Assembly (NCBI GenBank): GCA_012274445.1
Contig: JAAROD010000011.1
Coordinates: forward strand, 992,001-1,056,000
Origin: Sclerotiophoma versabilis
Lineage: Eukaryota; Ascomycota; Dothideomycetes; Pleosporales; Didymellaceae
Direction: 5' to 3'
Length of the DNA: 64,000 bases
Shown: positions 54,501 through 62,992 of the stretch, piece after piece
Layout: every line of letters begins with the position of its first letter
How positions within the stretch are numbered: the stretch's first letter is position 1
The notes under the pieces: model-generated
What the model was told of the DNA's origin: nothing
Seen by the model: only the letters and a program-made list of their open reading frames with translations
Databases searched by the model: none
Translations under genes and position numbers: made by a program

Positions 54501-55443
54501 TCGCAATCCTTTCCTCGTACTGGTCCAACATGTCTTGCAGCTCATCGTCCGACTCAGCCATTTGCTTCAGGTTGTCTTGCAATGCATCTACACTCTCTTT
54601 GTTGGCGTTGAAAGTGATTCGCTTGCCGTTCAGCTGTGCAACGATTTGTTCAAATCTCGCCGCGTGATTGTAAGCCTCGTTGGCTTTCTGTTGCGCCTCT
54701 GTACACTCTGCATCGACCTTCTCATATTCTCCACGGAGTTCCTCGATCTCGTCAAACAGTGCAGCTTGCCGCTTCTCGCTCTTCCCCGCTCGGTCTTTGT
54801 CCTCCTTTGCGTTAGCTTCGATGATTTTCAACTTACCAAGCTCGGTGTTTCGTTCTTTGCGGATCATTTTGATGTTGTCGATGGCTTTTGTGTACTTCAG
54901 GGCCTCGAAAATCTCATCAAACTTTGTCTTCAGCATCTTAGCGTCGCCCAGTGGCCACAAGCTCTCTTCCTGGTGGCAGAAGATGACATTGTCGAGAATG
55001 GCCTTGGAGACACCCAGATACTGGGGAATGATGGTGTCAAGTTCGGCAACACGAGTGGAGATGGAGTGCTTTTCGCCGTCTTTTAGCATGAGCAACGAGC
55101 CTTCTAAGGTTTTCTGGCTGCGTGCATTCTTCTTGACAGTAACTTGCAGATTGCGAGTAGCTACCATGCGCACTCCTGAGGTCGAACGAAAGGAAAGCTT
55201 GACCTGGGCCAACAGTTCTTTCTCGTTGCGCAGCTTGGGATCATGGATGAAAGCACCGCCAGTCTTGCTGTTGGGCGGCAAATCGCCTGTTGTCGCATAT
55301 CTCAACGACTCGATGATGGTCGTCTTTCCAGAGCCGTTCCAGCCGACAATGAGGGTGAGCGGGGTGGTGAAGACAATGGTCTCTCCCTTCTCGGGCCCAA
55401 AGGAGCGGATGCCCTGGATCATCATGCGGTCAATCTTGGACAT
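51523..55443 (-). CDS. rad50: DNA double-strand break repair ATPase Rad50
   Basis: A single exon from ATG 55443 gives 1306 residues, the usual Rad50 length. The frame is open further upstream, but only with non-ATG codons. The N-terminus has SKIDRMMIQGIRSFGPEKGE and Walker A GWNGSGKTT at 34-42, then TGDLPPNSKTGGAFIHDPKL and IFCHQEESLWPL. Long coiled coils flank the zinc hook CRLC at ~681-684, which dimerises through one zinc ion. The C-terminal ATPase half has RCSAGQKVLASIVIRLALAE (ABC signature) and LIALDEPTTNLDQQN (Walker B and D-loop). Rad50 forms the MRX/MRN complex with Mre11 and Nbs1/Xrs2 in the nucleus, tethering and processing broken DNA and telomeres. It is divergent from wc-2. Confidence 0.97.
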   Translation of the reverse strand: MSKIDRMMIQGIRSFGPEKGETIVFTTPLTLIVGWNGSGKTTIIESLRYATTGDLPPNSKTGGAFIHDPKLRNEKELLAQVKLSFRSTSGVRMVATRNLQVTVKKNARSQKTLEGSLLMLKDGEKHSISTRVAELDTIIPQYLGVSKAILDNVIFCHQEESLWPLGDAKMLKTKFDEIFEALKYTKAIDNIKMIRKERNTELGKLKIIEANAKEDKDRAGKSEKRQAALFDEIEELRGEYEKVDAECTEAQQKANEAYNHAARFEQIVAQLNGKRITFNANKESVDALQDNLKQMAESDDELQDMLDQYEERIATYATQQDDSRRQYGDLKEELQQNRNTLGAKQGEIGKYEAQKEQHDRQLQQRENLIKETAKRHNIRGYDYEITDKHVSDFQQILGKMSRDQNKTLDRVREETQRELREAQDDLNQLNTRKSNLSQSKDAARTAITSNDKRISDLQRSMNQIQADEGSEAVLQDKKRDTEEQLSRANSEAASGRFDERIQEASETVRTLEDKKERLAAELGDATKQARESASIDYTRNELQAQQHSLEKMKKVHNKRISQLVDSDWDPSTLETTYQTVLSEKTSKVKEATSRRDIAQTKLDNVNFQMSSLDSQLKKKRAELQQYERIVKEAIQKDDISDFDETLQQLEDDYDATSTDKAKFEAQIEYMRQCLMTAERDNTCRLCQRALHDDRSQSFTAAGFIDRLNRIVEKAEMNMQCDNTEELLVELEAARNARPSYELAIRLRDTDLPALQKDLAELSTERDAANKQLEDQDAVIHDLETEKQDVESLSRDVQNIVYNYNDIIKLEAQVKDLTQKQKTAGLSRGIDAVQADLKRLTDESRNARNALDQLISERDKSRNLITTLELRVRDLNADLNNAQSKLKEKRALADRIEELRTENNEQRGTMRDLDKDIGDLVPEIEQAQYTYDDINRRGNEKVQRAHDEASKLSDSVRQLAQEDRDINAYIDRGGPQQLARTHRDIENIQGEIARIESEMMEVTRKVKKIEDTMRDTEMTKQSIKDNLRYRKAKRALETLQIEIGQLEEHGAERDKDHYEREAQYWDTRYHQLNTSKTSVERDMKNKDDQLTELMEEYKSLYENAASSYREAHIKVETTKAAIEDLGRYAGALDKAIIQYHAIKMEEINRIIAELWRNAYQGTDVDTIRIAGDSEAKGNRSYNYRVVMVKQDTEMDMRGRCSAGQKVLASIVIRLALAECFGTNCGLIALDEPTTNLDQQNIQGLAQSLSQIIQIRRKQANFQLLVITHDEQFLREMNCADYTDVYWRVGRDASQESFIERQNIAEVS

Positions 55444-55884
55444 GATGGCGGCGGTGTGCGATGCCTCGCTCCTCGAGTGGTTGCGACTGAGTGTGCGCCC
55501 CCGCGCAGTCGATGTTGGTGGTGAGGGCAATCACGGTAGCGCGTCTGCCTAACGCGCCGGCCGGCTCGCGCTTTCACGTGACGTGTGGCTGCCCGATCCA
55601 GGCAAGCCCCAAAGAAGCAGCCGGTGCTGGCGTCATGGCCGGTTCTAGTGCAGAGCAACCTAGGATGCGTGTCTTCAGGACTGCGGAGAGTGATGCGGCC
55701 TATGCACAGAGTGATTTACGAGCCCCCTTCCGCACCTCACCACATGTGCGCCGGGCCTCCGAGGTGCACAGCAGACAGGCGTGGCCATGTACCAAAATAG
55801 CGGTGCTGAGGTACGAGCGCGCGGACGCGTGTTGGGGATCTCTTCTTGGGACCCCACATATGCACACATTGACTCTTGAGGCTG
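55444..55884. promoter_or_regulatory. Divergent promoter of rad50 and wc-2
   Basis: A 441-bp region between the two start codons contains the perfect E-box palindrome TCACGTGA at 55574-55581, immediately followed by a CGTG half site. Such boxes bind Cbf1-type bHLH factors. Whether it serves one or both genes is not known. Confidence 0.5.
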
Positions 55885-57439
55885 ATGCAACCGCAGATGA
55901 GCGGCACCTTCGCACGACTTGCATCCTCAGCGCCGCCAGCGACGGCACCGTCTGGGCTCAGCAGCGTGGCCGACTTCCACGGGCTGCAGCTGCCTCTGAT
56001 GGACAGCAACGCCATGCCCATGAGCATGGACATGGACCTGGCCATGGGCGCGGACGGCGCGGGCAGCATGCACAACGGCGGGTACGCGCCCTTCATGTCG
56101 CAGGCGCAGGCGCAGGCGCAGGCGCTGCCGCCGTCCAGCATGGGCGGGGGCAGCGACATGCTGGGCGCGGGCAACGACATGCTGGGCGCGGGCAACGACA
56201 TGATGGGCGCGGGCAACGACATGACGGGCGCCGGCGCAGGCCCGCTGCCCACAGGCTTCGGCGCGCCCAGCATGAACCCGTCGGGCAGCACGCTGACCGA
56301 GTTCACCAAGCGGCGCAACTGGTCGCAGCGCGTGCTCGAGGAGCTGCGCGACCTGCTGCACATCCTCACCCCGAACGGGCGCATCCTCTACGTGTCGCCG
56401 TCGTGCAAGACGCTCACCGGCTGGGAGCCCAGCCAGCTCATGGGCCGCTTCATCAACGACTTCATCCACCCCGACGACATCGGCATCTTCGTCAAGGAGT
56501 TCAACGAGTCCATCGCCTCGGGCAACTCGCTGCGCTTCTTCTACCGCTTCCGCCATGCCGACGACACATGGCGCATCTTTGAGTCCCACGGCCACCCGCA
56601 TCTGTCCAGCGACCCAAGCTCGTTTGCGCCGCCAAACGCCCTCAACTGCCGCGGCTTCTTCATCATGGCCCGCCCCTACCCGACCAAGAACGCCGCCCTG
56701 CTCGACTCGTTCCTCGAGCACAAGATCGAGAACGAGCGGCTCACCAAGCGCATCGCCGAGCTGAAGCGCGAGGAGCAGGACGAGCAGGACGAGTCGTCCA
56801 AGAAGGACGTCCAGAGCCAGTCCGGCGCGCCCACCGAGTCCGTCGTCACCCAGAGCGCCCACCCCAGCGACGCCGCCTCGTACGCCCACATGCCGCCGCC
56901 CGCAAAGCCCAGCATATCGAACGCCGCCCTGACCCGCCAGAACCTGGACGAGGTTCTGGCAGCGAGCAAGGCCGAGAACATCAGCGACAAGATGGCCCGC
57001 TACGAGGGCGCAAACCATCTGGAGACGATTGAGATGCTGACCGGCCTGCGCTACCGCGATGGCGAGCGCTCCCAGGGCATCAGCACCGGCGACGTGAGCC
57101 CCATGCTCATCAGAGGCGACGCCGGCATCCAGATCTCCCTAGACCGTGACGGACGGAGCTCGTCCGACAAGAAGAAGAAGCTAAAGCTTGCTGACGAGTA
57201 TGTCTGCACCGACTGTGGCACTCTGGACTCACCAGAATGGAGAAAAGGGCCCAACGGACCCAAGACGCTGTGCAATGCCTGTGGATGTGAGTGCCTCTTC
57301 CCCCCTCTATACTCTTTGCTAACCAGCCACAGTGCGGTGGGCCAAAAAGGAAAAGAAGAAGGCGAATCCCAACACTCCTGGCCAGCACTCGACCTCTACA
57401 CCGGGCCTGCCCATGCACCAGAGCACCGGCAGCAGCTAA
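55885..57439 (+). CDS. wc-2: White collar 2, blue-light and clock transcription factor subunit
   Basis: Exons 55885-57286 and 57333-57439 (intron 46 nt, inside the zinc finger at the usual place) give 502 residues. Residues ~90-125 hold four DMxGAGN-type repeats after a Gln/Ala repeat. Residues ~140-255 form a PAS domain: SQRVLEELRDLLHILTPNGR, SCKTLTGWEPSQLMGRFIND, FIHPDDIGIFVKEFNESI and RFFYRFRHADDTW. The GATA-type zinc finger is C441-x2-C444-x18-C463-x2-C466 (VCTDCGTLDSPEWRKGPNGP), followed by LRWAKKEKKK. WC-2 pairs with WC-1 through PAS to form the nuclear white collar complex, which activates light-induced and clock genes. The start is ATG 55885, the first in the frame; a second Met is four codons later. 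This is a full-length copy. Confidence 0.95.
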
Positions 57440-57536
57440 ACAATTGCCACTCACCGTTTCTCTCTTTTTTTTCTATTCTCCTTCCTTCTATTTCCAAGCA
57501 AACGGCGTTCAAGAGTTGATATTGAAATCCGTTTTT

Positions 57537-57560
57537 GGATTTGGATTTGGATTTGGATTT
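57537..57560. repeat. (GGATTT)4 hexamer repeat
   Basis: Four perfect copies lie about 100 bases after the wc-2 stop, in its likely 3' untranslated region. Confidence 0.9.
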
Positions 57561-57875
57561 GGGAAGAGCCGATACAAACTCGGACCTCTCCGGCGTTCAG
57601 GACAGCATGTTGGCGCGCCATGTTGCGATGTGTGGTGGTTTCTGTAGATGTAAGTCAGTAAGTAAATGATACCATTGATTCAGTGACGACATTGCATAGC
57701 ACTAAGCACGTATGTATTCTAAGTGAATACCCTTGTGTGTCGCCGTGTCGTCTGTATCTCCTAGCCGGTTCTTTGCTCTCGCTGTTCAAGCACTAAACCT
57801 TCTCCGGTGTTGGGGAGAGAGGCCCGCGCCTCGTAAGCAGGGAAGTGGACGATATAGAGTCGCGCGCGAGTCGGC

Positions 57876-57898
57876 GGGGGGGGGGGGGGGGGGGGGGG
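57876..57898. repeat. Poly-G run of 23
   Basis: An unbroken run of 23 G lies in noncoding DNA. Its true length is uncertain because such runs sequence poorly. Confidence 0.95.
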
Positions 57899-58020
57899 CA
57901 GGAGACGCTGTAAGTGATGGGAATGAGCGCCGACGCGAATGAAGATGAAGATCTCACCATGTCATTGTCATGTCGTGTCACTGTTCTGGCTGATAAAACT
58001 CGACTCATACTCACCCTTCC

Positions 58021-58084
58021 CTGACTACCTACATTCCTGACTACCTACATCCCTGACTACTTACATCCCTGACTACCTACATCC
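58021..58084. repeat. 16-bp tandem repeat, four copies
   Basis: Four copies of a unit reading CTGACTACCTACATCC, two of them with one mismatch, end five bases before the stop codon of the F-box gene on the other strand, so they lie at the start of its 3' untranslated region. Confidence 0.92.
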
Positions 58085-58088
58085 TCGT

Positions 58089-59862
58089 TCATCTCTCTCG
58101 CACCTTCCTCCCCTTGCCAATAAAAGCATCGCCCGTCTTACAAAGCACTTTCACCCCCCTCTTCTCTGCATACGTAATCGCGTCTCTCCCCGTGATTGCC
58201 GCACAATTATCCGCCCTGACTGACTTCAGTGTACTCAGGCCGTCGGTCAGCATCTTGATGCTGGCGCCTGTCACCTTTGATCCGGAGAGGTCGATTGATG
58301 CGAGCGCCGTTCGGTGGGCGAGGAGAGCTTCGACTTCGTCGTCGTTGACCGGAAGATCGTAGAGGGTGAGCGAGGAGAGCGCAGGCGTGAGGATGCGCGG
58401 AGAGGTGGACAGCACGCGGTCGGGTGCGCGGAACAGGCCACGAGCGTCGGGGTGGAGAGTGCCGGATATAGAGAGGTGCTGGAGTGGCACGCCGGTCGTA
58501 GGCTTGGACTTTTGTAGACCTTCAGTCGCGGCCTTTGGATTGTGGAAGTCAAGAAGATTAGAAAAGAAGTCAGCGTTGAGGTTGGAGAAGCCGGAGAGGG
58601 TGAGGTGGGTTAGGTTGGGAATAGAGCTGGCTAGCAGTTCCCACTGCTCCACTCCGACCCTCTGTGATGAAAGCTCCATGGTAAGGCACTCTAGAGTGGC
58701 AGGAAAGACAGGGAAGTTCCTTATAAATATGCGCTTCAATATGAGTGTCTTTAGTGGCAGATGCTGGATATCAAGGTGCGATCCGTTCAAGTCTGTCAAG
58801 ATTAATGTATGTAAGGAGGTAGTCAAAGTGAAAAGCTGATTGAGGTCTAGCTGGTCCATAAGTGGATACATCGGCGTAGTGACGCGGAGGTATTCGAGGT
58901 GCGGAAACGGGCCAGTCCAGTCTGCCTGGTATTGATACGTTTGCAACGCACGAAATTCGACGTGCTTGAGCTTCGATCCGTATCGAAGTATCTGCGTGGA
59001 GGTATTCGTGGTGATATCGGAATGGACGACAACCCTCTGCAGGTCCTTAGACGATTGCACGATTCCTATCAGCGATTGCGCAGTCTGCATAGGCAGCGAC
59101 AGTACGTTGAGTTCCTCCAGGCTCGTGCATACTTTCATAATGTTCTGAACAACGTCCATATGCTGGAACCGGTGTAAAGTGAGGCGCTCGAGACGATACT
59201 GGGAGCGGCGAACAGCTTTGTCGACGAAGCTACGAGGTACTGGTCGTTTTGCCGCCGTCATGTCGAGGTGTAGCCACAGGCGAGATATCTTCTGCAGGTA
59301 GTCACGCCACCCTCTGCTCACGCGCATGCAGTTGATCATGTTGTGAAAAGCGAGATACTCGAGTATCATCTCGGCGATTTCAACGGGGAGAATGGTAAGC
59401 GGATCGACGGCTTTTGCGGGCGAGAGCTTGCGGGTGAGCCTATCATGGAGTTGTTGCAGGAGCTACCGTGTGTCAGTAAGAGTCTCTTGAGACACTCTGG
59501 AGGCCATCAGACGTTTGCACACTCACCTTGAAGTTCTTATCGTCGACCGAAACATGCTTCATGCCGTACTTATATATCCCTAACGCTCTCTCAGGCAGGG
59601 CCATCTTCTCCAATATACTGGCCGTGCGCAGATACCCTCTTACATCTTGCTTGCCGAGCTTGATCATTGCCCTACCATCCTCTACCGCGGCCTTGTAGTC
59701 TCCAAGCTTGTCATAGCATGCAGCGCGGTGGTCGTGCAGGCTGAGGGTGGGGGAAGCATCGATGGCATTATTGAAGGTTTCTAGGGCTTTGTCGAATTGC
59801 TTGAGCTTGTAGTAGCGACGGCCGAGCTCTTGAAATTCCTCGGGCGTCATCGAGCGGGGCAT
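58089..59862 (-). CDS. TPR/F-box/LRR protein (Pof3/Dia2-like)
   Basis: On the minus strand, exons 59862-59527 and 59462-58089 (intron 64 nt) give 569 residues. Residues ~8-110 hold three TPR units (YYKLKQFDKALETFNNAIDA, HRAACYDKLGDYKAAVEDGR, RTASILEKMALPERALGIYK). An F-box follows at ~130-170 (DPLTILPVEIAEMILEYLAF, then VSRGWRDYL). The rest is leucine-rich repeat-like (LERLTLHRF, LEELNVLSL, LKHVEFRAL, LTHLTLSGFSNLN, LSSLTLYDLPVNDDEVEALL). This order is that of fission yeast Pof3 and budding yeast Dia2, substrate receptors of SCF ubiquitin ligases that guard replication forks and telomeres. The start ATG 59862 gives MPRSMTPEEFQELG, right before the first TPR. Orthology is inferred from architecture and is likely. 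Confidence 0.88.
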
Positions 59863-60487
59863 GGTGGGGTGGAGCAAGGAAGATCGAGGCGTGGAGGGTG
59901 TCGGAGGTGTTGAGCTGTAACGCGCCGCGCGCGCGTGAGCATGTGATTGTGACCGCCGGCTCGATCCATCCTCTATTTCGACTCCAAACTTGCAGATCAC
60001 ACACGGAAATCACACAAATTAGAAGAAAGGTGGGTTTGAGTGTTTGATTGATGATGCTATGACTAATCCCAATAGACTCCAAATTGTAACAAAAGCTCCC
60101 TCGATGGCTGGGTGGTGGGTATCATATCGTAACTCATGAACTTGAATGTAGCAAGAGCGCTCGAAATGCTCATTTGACGCCGTGCGATGCTTCGAGAACG
60201 CCTTACCGAGTCACTGGACCCAGTTGACTGATCCGAGGGTGAATGTGGAGATCCCTGAAGGGAACGCGTCACATACCCAAACGAGATGTGATACTTACCA
60301 ACTTACCGTTGCGCGTAGAGTCGGGTTGATACTAGCTCCATTGCGCAAGCCGGTATTGTTGGTCGCAGCAGTGGCATGGTCAGTGGATCATGGTTCTGCT
60401 GGACATTGATAGTGGTAGTGCACCCACTGTTCCTCCCCTCCTCACGCTCCTTCGTCACACACTAAATTCCTCAAGATGCGGACAGGC
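59863..60487. other. 625-bp intergenic region
   Basis: Promoter of the TPR/F-box gene and 3' end of cdc20. Nothing else recognised. Confidence 0.4.
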
Positions 60488-62284
60488 TTAGCGGATGGTC
60501 ATCTGCTTTGTAGCGCTGGGCTTGGTTGAGGCGGCACCAGCGGCAGCGACGGAGGGCTGACCAGGCTTCTTCTCGAAAATCTTCCAGAACTTGAGAGACT
60601 CGTCGGCAGCAGCGGTGGCCAGCATCTGACCATCGGGGCTGAGGCAGCTGTGGAGGACACGAGACTCGTGGGCGGGAATCTCCATGTTCTTGACACCAGT
60701 GGGGTAGCTCCAGATGCTGAGGCTGTTGTCGGGGAAACCGCCGCTGCTGACGATCTCCTTGTAGTGGGTGCTCCATCGCAAGCTAGTAACCTGCGAGTCG
60801 GTGGCAATGTGGTTTACGCGAGCACCGGTGGTAGTGTTCCAAAAGTAGATCTGACGATCGTTGGAACCGCCGCCGGTGGCGAGGAGGTTAGATTGCCATG
60901 GGCACCAAGAGACAGCCTTGACGGCAGCACGGTGGTTGGTCTTAGTAAACTTGGGGGCAGCGAGAGAACGTGCGTCCCAAATGGAGACCAGGTTGTCATT
61001 GGCGCCAGTTGCGAGCTGGGCACCGTCGGCGCGCCACTCGAGACCGCAGACCTCACCAGTGTGCGAGACGAGCTCGGCGACCTTGTGCTGGGCGATGCGG
61101 ACATCGTGGTTGTAGACGAGACCGGAGCGAGCACCGGTGGAGAGGATGTGCTTGTTCCAGCCCATGACACCAACACGGGTCTCGTGGCCGAACATGCTGC
61201 GAAGCTTGGTCTGCTCTTCGACATCCCAGATCTGCACCTCACCTGAGCCGAGTCCAACACCAACGTAGGCGCCGTCGCCGGACCACTTTACAGAGGAGAT
61301 ATAGGTGTCGGCGGAGCACTCGAAGAGCGAGGAGACGGAGCCAGAGTCAGCAGACCAGACGTAGACGGAACGCTCGAGGCCGATGGCGACCTGGTTGCCG
61401 GAAGACCAGTCAAGCAGATTGAGGTAGTAGTCGTCAACAAGTCCAGGAGCGTCGAGGACGCGCTCGGGCGCTGAAGGGATGCGACGACGGCTCTGTGCGT
61501 TGATGCCAGTGGTGGGCTTGAGGGGGCGGTTGTACTGTGATCGCAGGTCGATAGGCTTTGAAGACTCTGGTGGCGCAGGCTTGAAGGCAAGAATGCGCTG
61601 GTTCTGGTTGATGCCACATGCTGAAGCGAGTGTTGACTGGTATGCAGCTATCTCTGGAGCAGGCTTCGCCTTGGGCTGGCCCTCCTCCTCTTCATCGTCC
61701 AGGTTCAGGCCCTCCAGCGCAAGAGTAACATCCTCCTCAGAGCCACGACCACCGAGGTCGAATGCACTTGCAGCGTTGGCAAGCACGGTAGAGCCCTCAG
61801 CCTTGGAGCTGGACTTGGGCCGCGACTCGCGGTCAATCTTGCTAGAGCCAACTGTTGCAATGGCATCGCTAGCCGTCCGGTTGGGGATGAAGCGGTCGGC
61901 AGAGTTGTATGTGATGCGAGTCTTGGTGGGGCGTGCGCGGACGACAGTCTCTTTCTTCGCCTTGGTGGCTACTGGGGCCTTTGCTTTTGTTGTGACGGTT
62001 GCGGTTCCAGTGAGCGACCACTCTGATACTCCGAGCTCTAGTCTCCGTGGCGAGTTGACGCGGGCGATGTTTGACTTGGGGGAGGGCTTCTGGCTCTTTG
62101 AGATGGAACGCTGGAAACGAGCCATGAGGCTGCCGCCATGGATCGACTCTTGCGCCTGCGCATCGGGAGTCTGTGTCTTGGGGGTGCGGGGAGAAGGAGT
62201 CAAGGGCATCCGTCCGCCAGCGGCACGGGTGGAGAAGACTGAGTTGCGGTTCTTGACCGGAGTCAGAACAGCTGGGCTGGCCAT
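60488..62284 (-). CDS. cdc20: APC/C activator Cdc20 (Slp1/Fizzy)
   Basis: A single exon from ATG 62284 gives 598 residues. The N-terminal part is disordered, with proline-directed sites (TPSPRTPKTQTP), and carries the C-box DRFIPNR at 130-136, which docks on the APC/C. After a linker, RRRIPSAPERVLDAPGLVDD then YYLNLLDWSS opens a seven-bladed WD40 propeller (IGLERSVYVWSADSGSV, VGLGSGEVQIWDVEEQTKLR, HTGEVCGLEWRADGAQLATG, LLATGGGSNDRQIYFWNTTT, and HESRVLHSCLSPDGQMLATA). The last two residues are Ile-Arg (the IR tail), the second APC/C contact. Cdc20 brings securin and B-type cyclins to the ubiquitin ligase at anaphase and is the target of the spindle checkpoint. The C-terminal tail between propeller and IR is Ala/Ser-rich. 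A Cdh1-type activator is less likely because the layout (short conserved linker, SAPERVLDAP) is Cdc20-like. Confidence 0.94.
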   Translation of the reverse strand: MASPAVLTPVKNRNSVFSTRAAGGRMPLTPSPRTPKTQTPDAQAQESIHGGSLMARFQRSISKSQKPSPKSNIARVNSPRRLELGVSEWSLTGTATVTTKAKAPVATKAKKETVVRARPTKTRITYNSADRFIPNRTASDAIATVGSSKIDRESRPKSSSKAEGSTVLANAASAFDLGGRGSEEDVTLALEGLNLDDEEEEGQPKAKPAPEIAAYQSTLASACGINQNQRILAFKPAPPESSKPIDLRSQYNRPLKPTTGINAQSRRRIPSAPERVLDAPGLVDDYYLNLLDWSSGNQVAIGLERSVYVWSADSGSVSSLFECSADTYISSVKWSGDGAYVGVGLGSGEVQIWDVEEQTKLRSMFGHETRVGVMGWNKHILSTGARSGLVYNHDVRIAQHKVAELVSHTGEVCGLEWRADGAQLATGANDNLVSIWDARSLAAPKFTKTNHRAAVKAVSWCPWQSNLLATGGGSNDRQIYFWNTTTGARVNHIATDSQVTSLRWSTHYKEIVSSGGFPDNSLSIWSYPTGVKNMEIPAHESRVLHSCLSPDGQMLATAAADESLKFWKIFEKKPGQPSVAAAGAASTKPSATKQMTIR

Positions 62285-62992
62285 GGCTGCGAAGTGCTCT
62301 TGCTGGAGTACTGTCAGACAAATGCATGCATGTGAAAAGTGGGGCCCTCATCGTACAGTATGGTTTTCGGGTTATGCTACTGTAGGTTGGTAAGATTAGT
62401 ATTAGATGCTGTTGTAATCGATGCTCTGAAGTATTGATTGGAAGTGGAAGGTTACTGTGCACAGCTTGTCGGAGAGACAAGCGGGCAGAGAGACGGAGAG
62501 GTGGTGCGGTATGGCAGAGATGGCAGCTGAGCAGGTCGCTGCTTCCTTAAAAAGAGTGTGTTTACAGCAGGCGTTGACGGGGCGACAGCTCGGGCAGACC
62601 CTTGATCACGGCTGGCCAGGCGATGACCTCACCCGCAGCCGTGCGCACCCCGTCTGAGGCGAGGCTGAGTGGCCTGGCTGCTGTGCATGGTGCGACTGGC
62701 TCCTCGGGCAACGCAGAGAGGCAGTGCACGAACTGCGTGGAAGCAGTTAGACAGCCGTCCATCGTGCTGTCCTGCTCTTGCCGGTGGCTCACCGTCGAGG
62801 TTGTCGAGAGGCTCGCTGCTGCCGTTGACTGGCTGGGCGCTTCCGGCGACCAGCCCCTTCACCGCCTGCTTTCTGCCGGCCGTTCTCGAGCCGTGTCTTC
62901 GAACAATTCACGTACAAAGAATACCCTTGCCCTGAAGGGCTCTACGTGCGTACCCACTTGCCGCTCACCACGCTACCGCTGCCACGCTTTCC
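62285..62992. other. Divergent intergenic region between cdc20 and the kelch gene
   Basis: A 708-bp shared upstream region. An open frame that enters from 62602 has no recognisable content and shifts out of the kelch frame, so it is not called. Nothing else recognised. Confidence 0.4.

Larger units (their letters stand above)
57440..58088. other. Convergent intergenic region with three simple repeats
   Basis: Between wc-2 and the F-box gene lie (GGATTT)4 at 57537-57560, a run of 23 G at 57876-57898, and a 16-bp tandem repeat at 58021-58084. No gene seen. Confidence 0.5.

Noticed and set aside
54070..55086. 338-codon frame opposite rad50
   Set aside because: It is the mirror of coiled-coil codons (Leu/Val-rich) and has no independent support.
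55491..56582. 363-codon frame in another phase over the wc-2 start, and 55927-57018 on the minus strand
   Set aside because: Both are Ala/Arg/His-rich translations of GC-rich wc-2 coding DNA in wrong phases.
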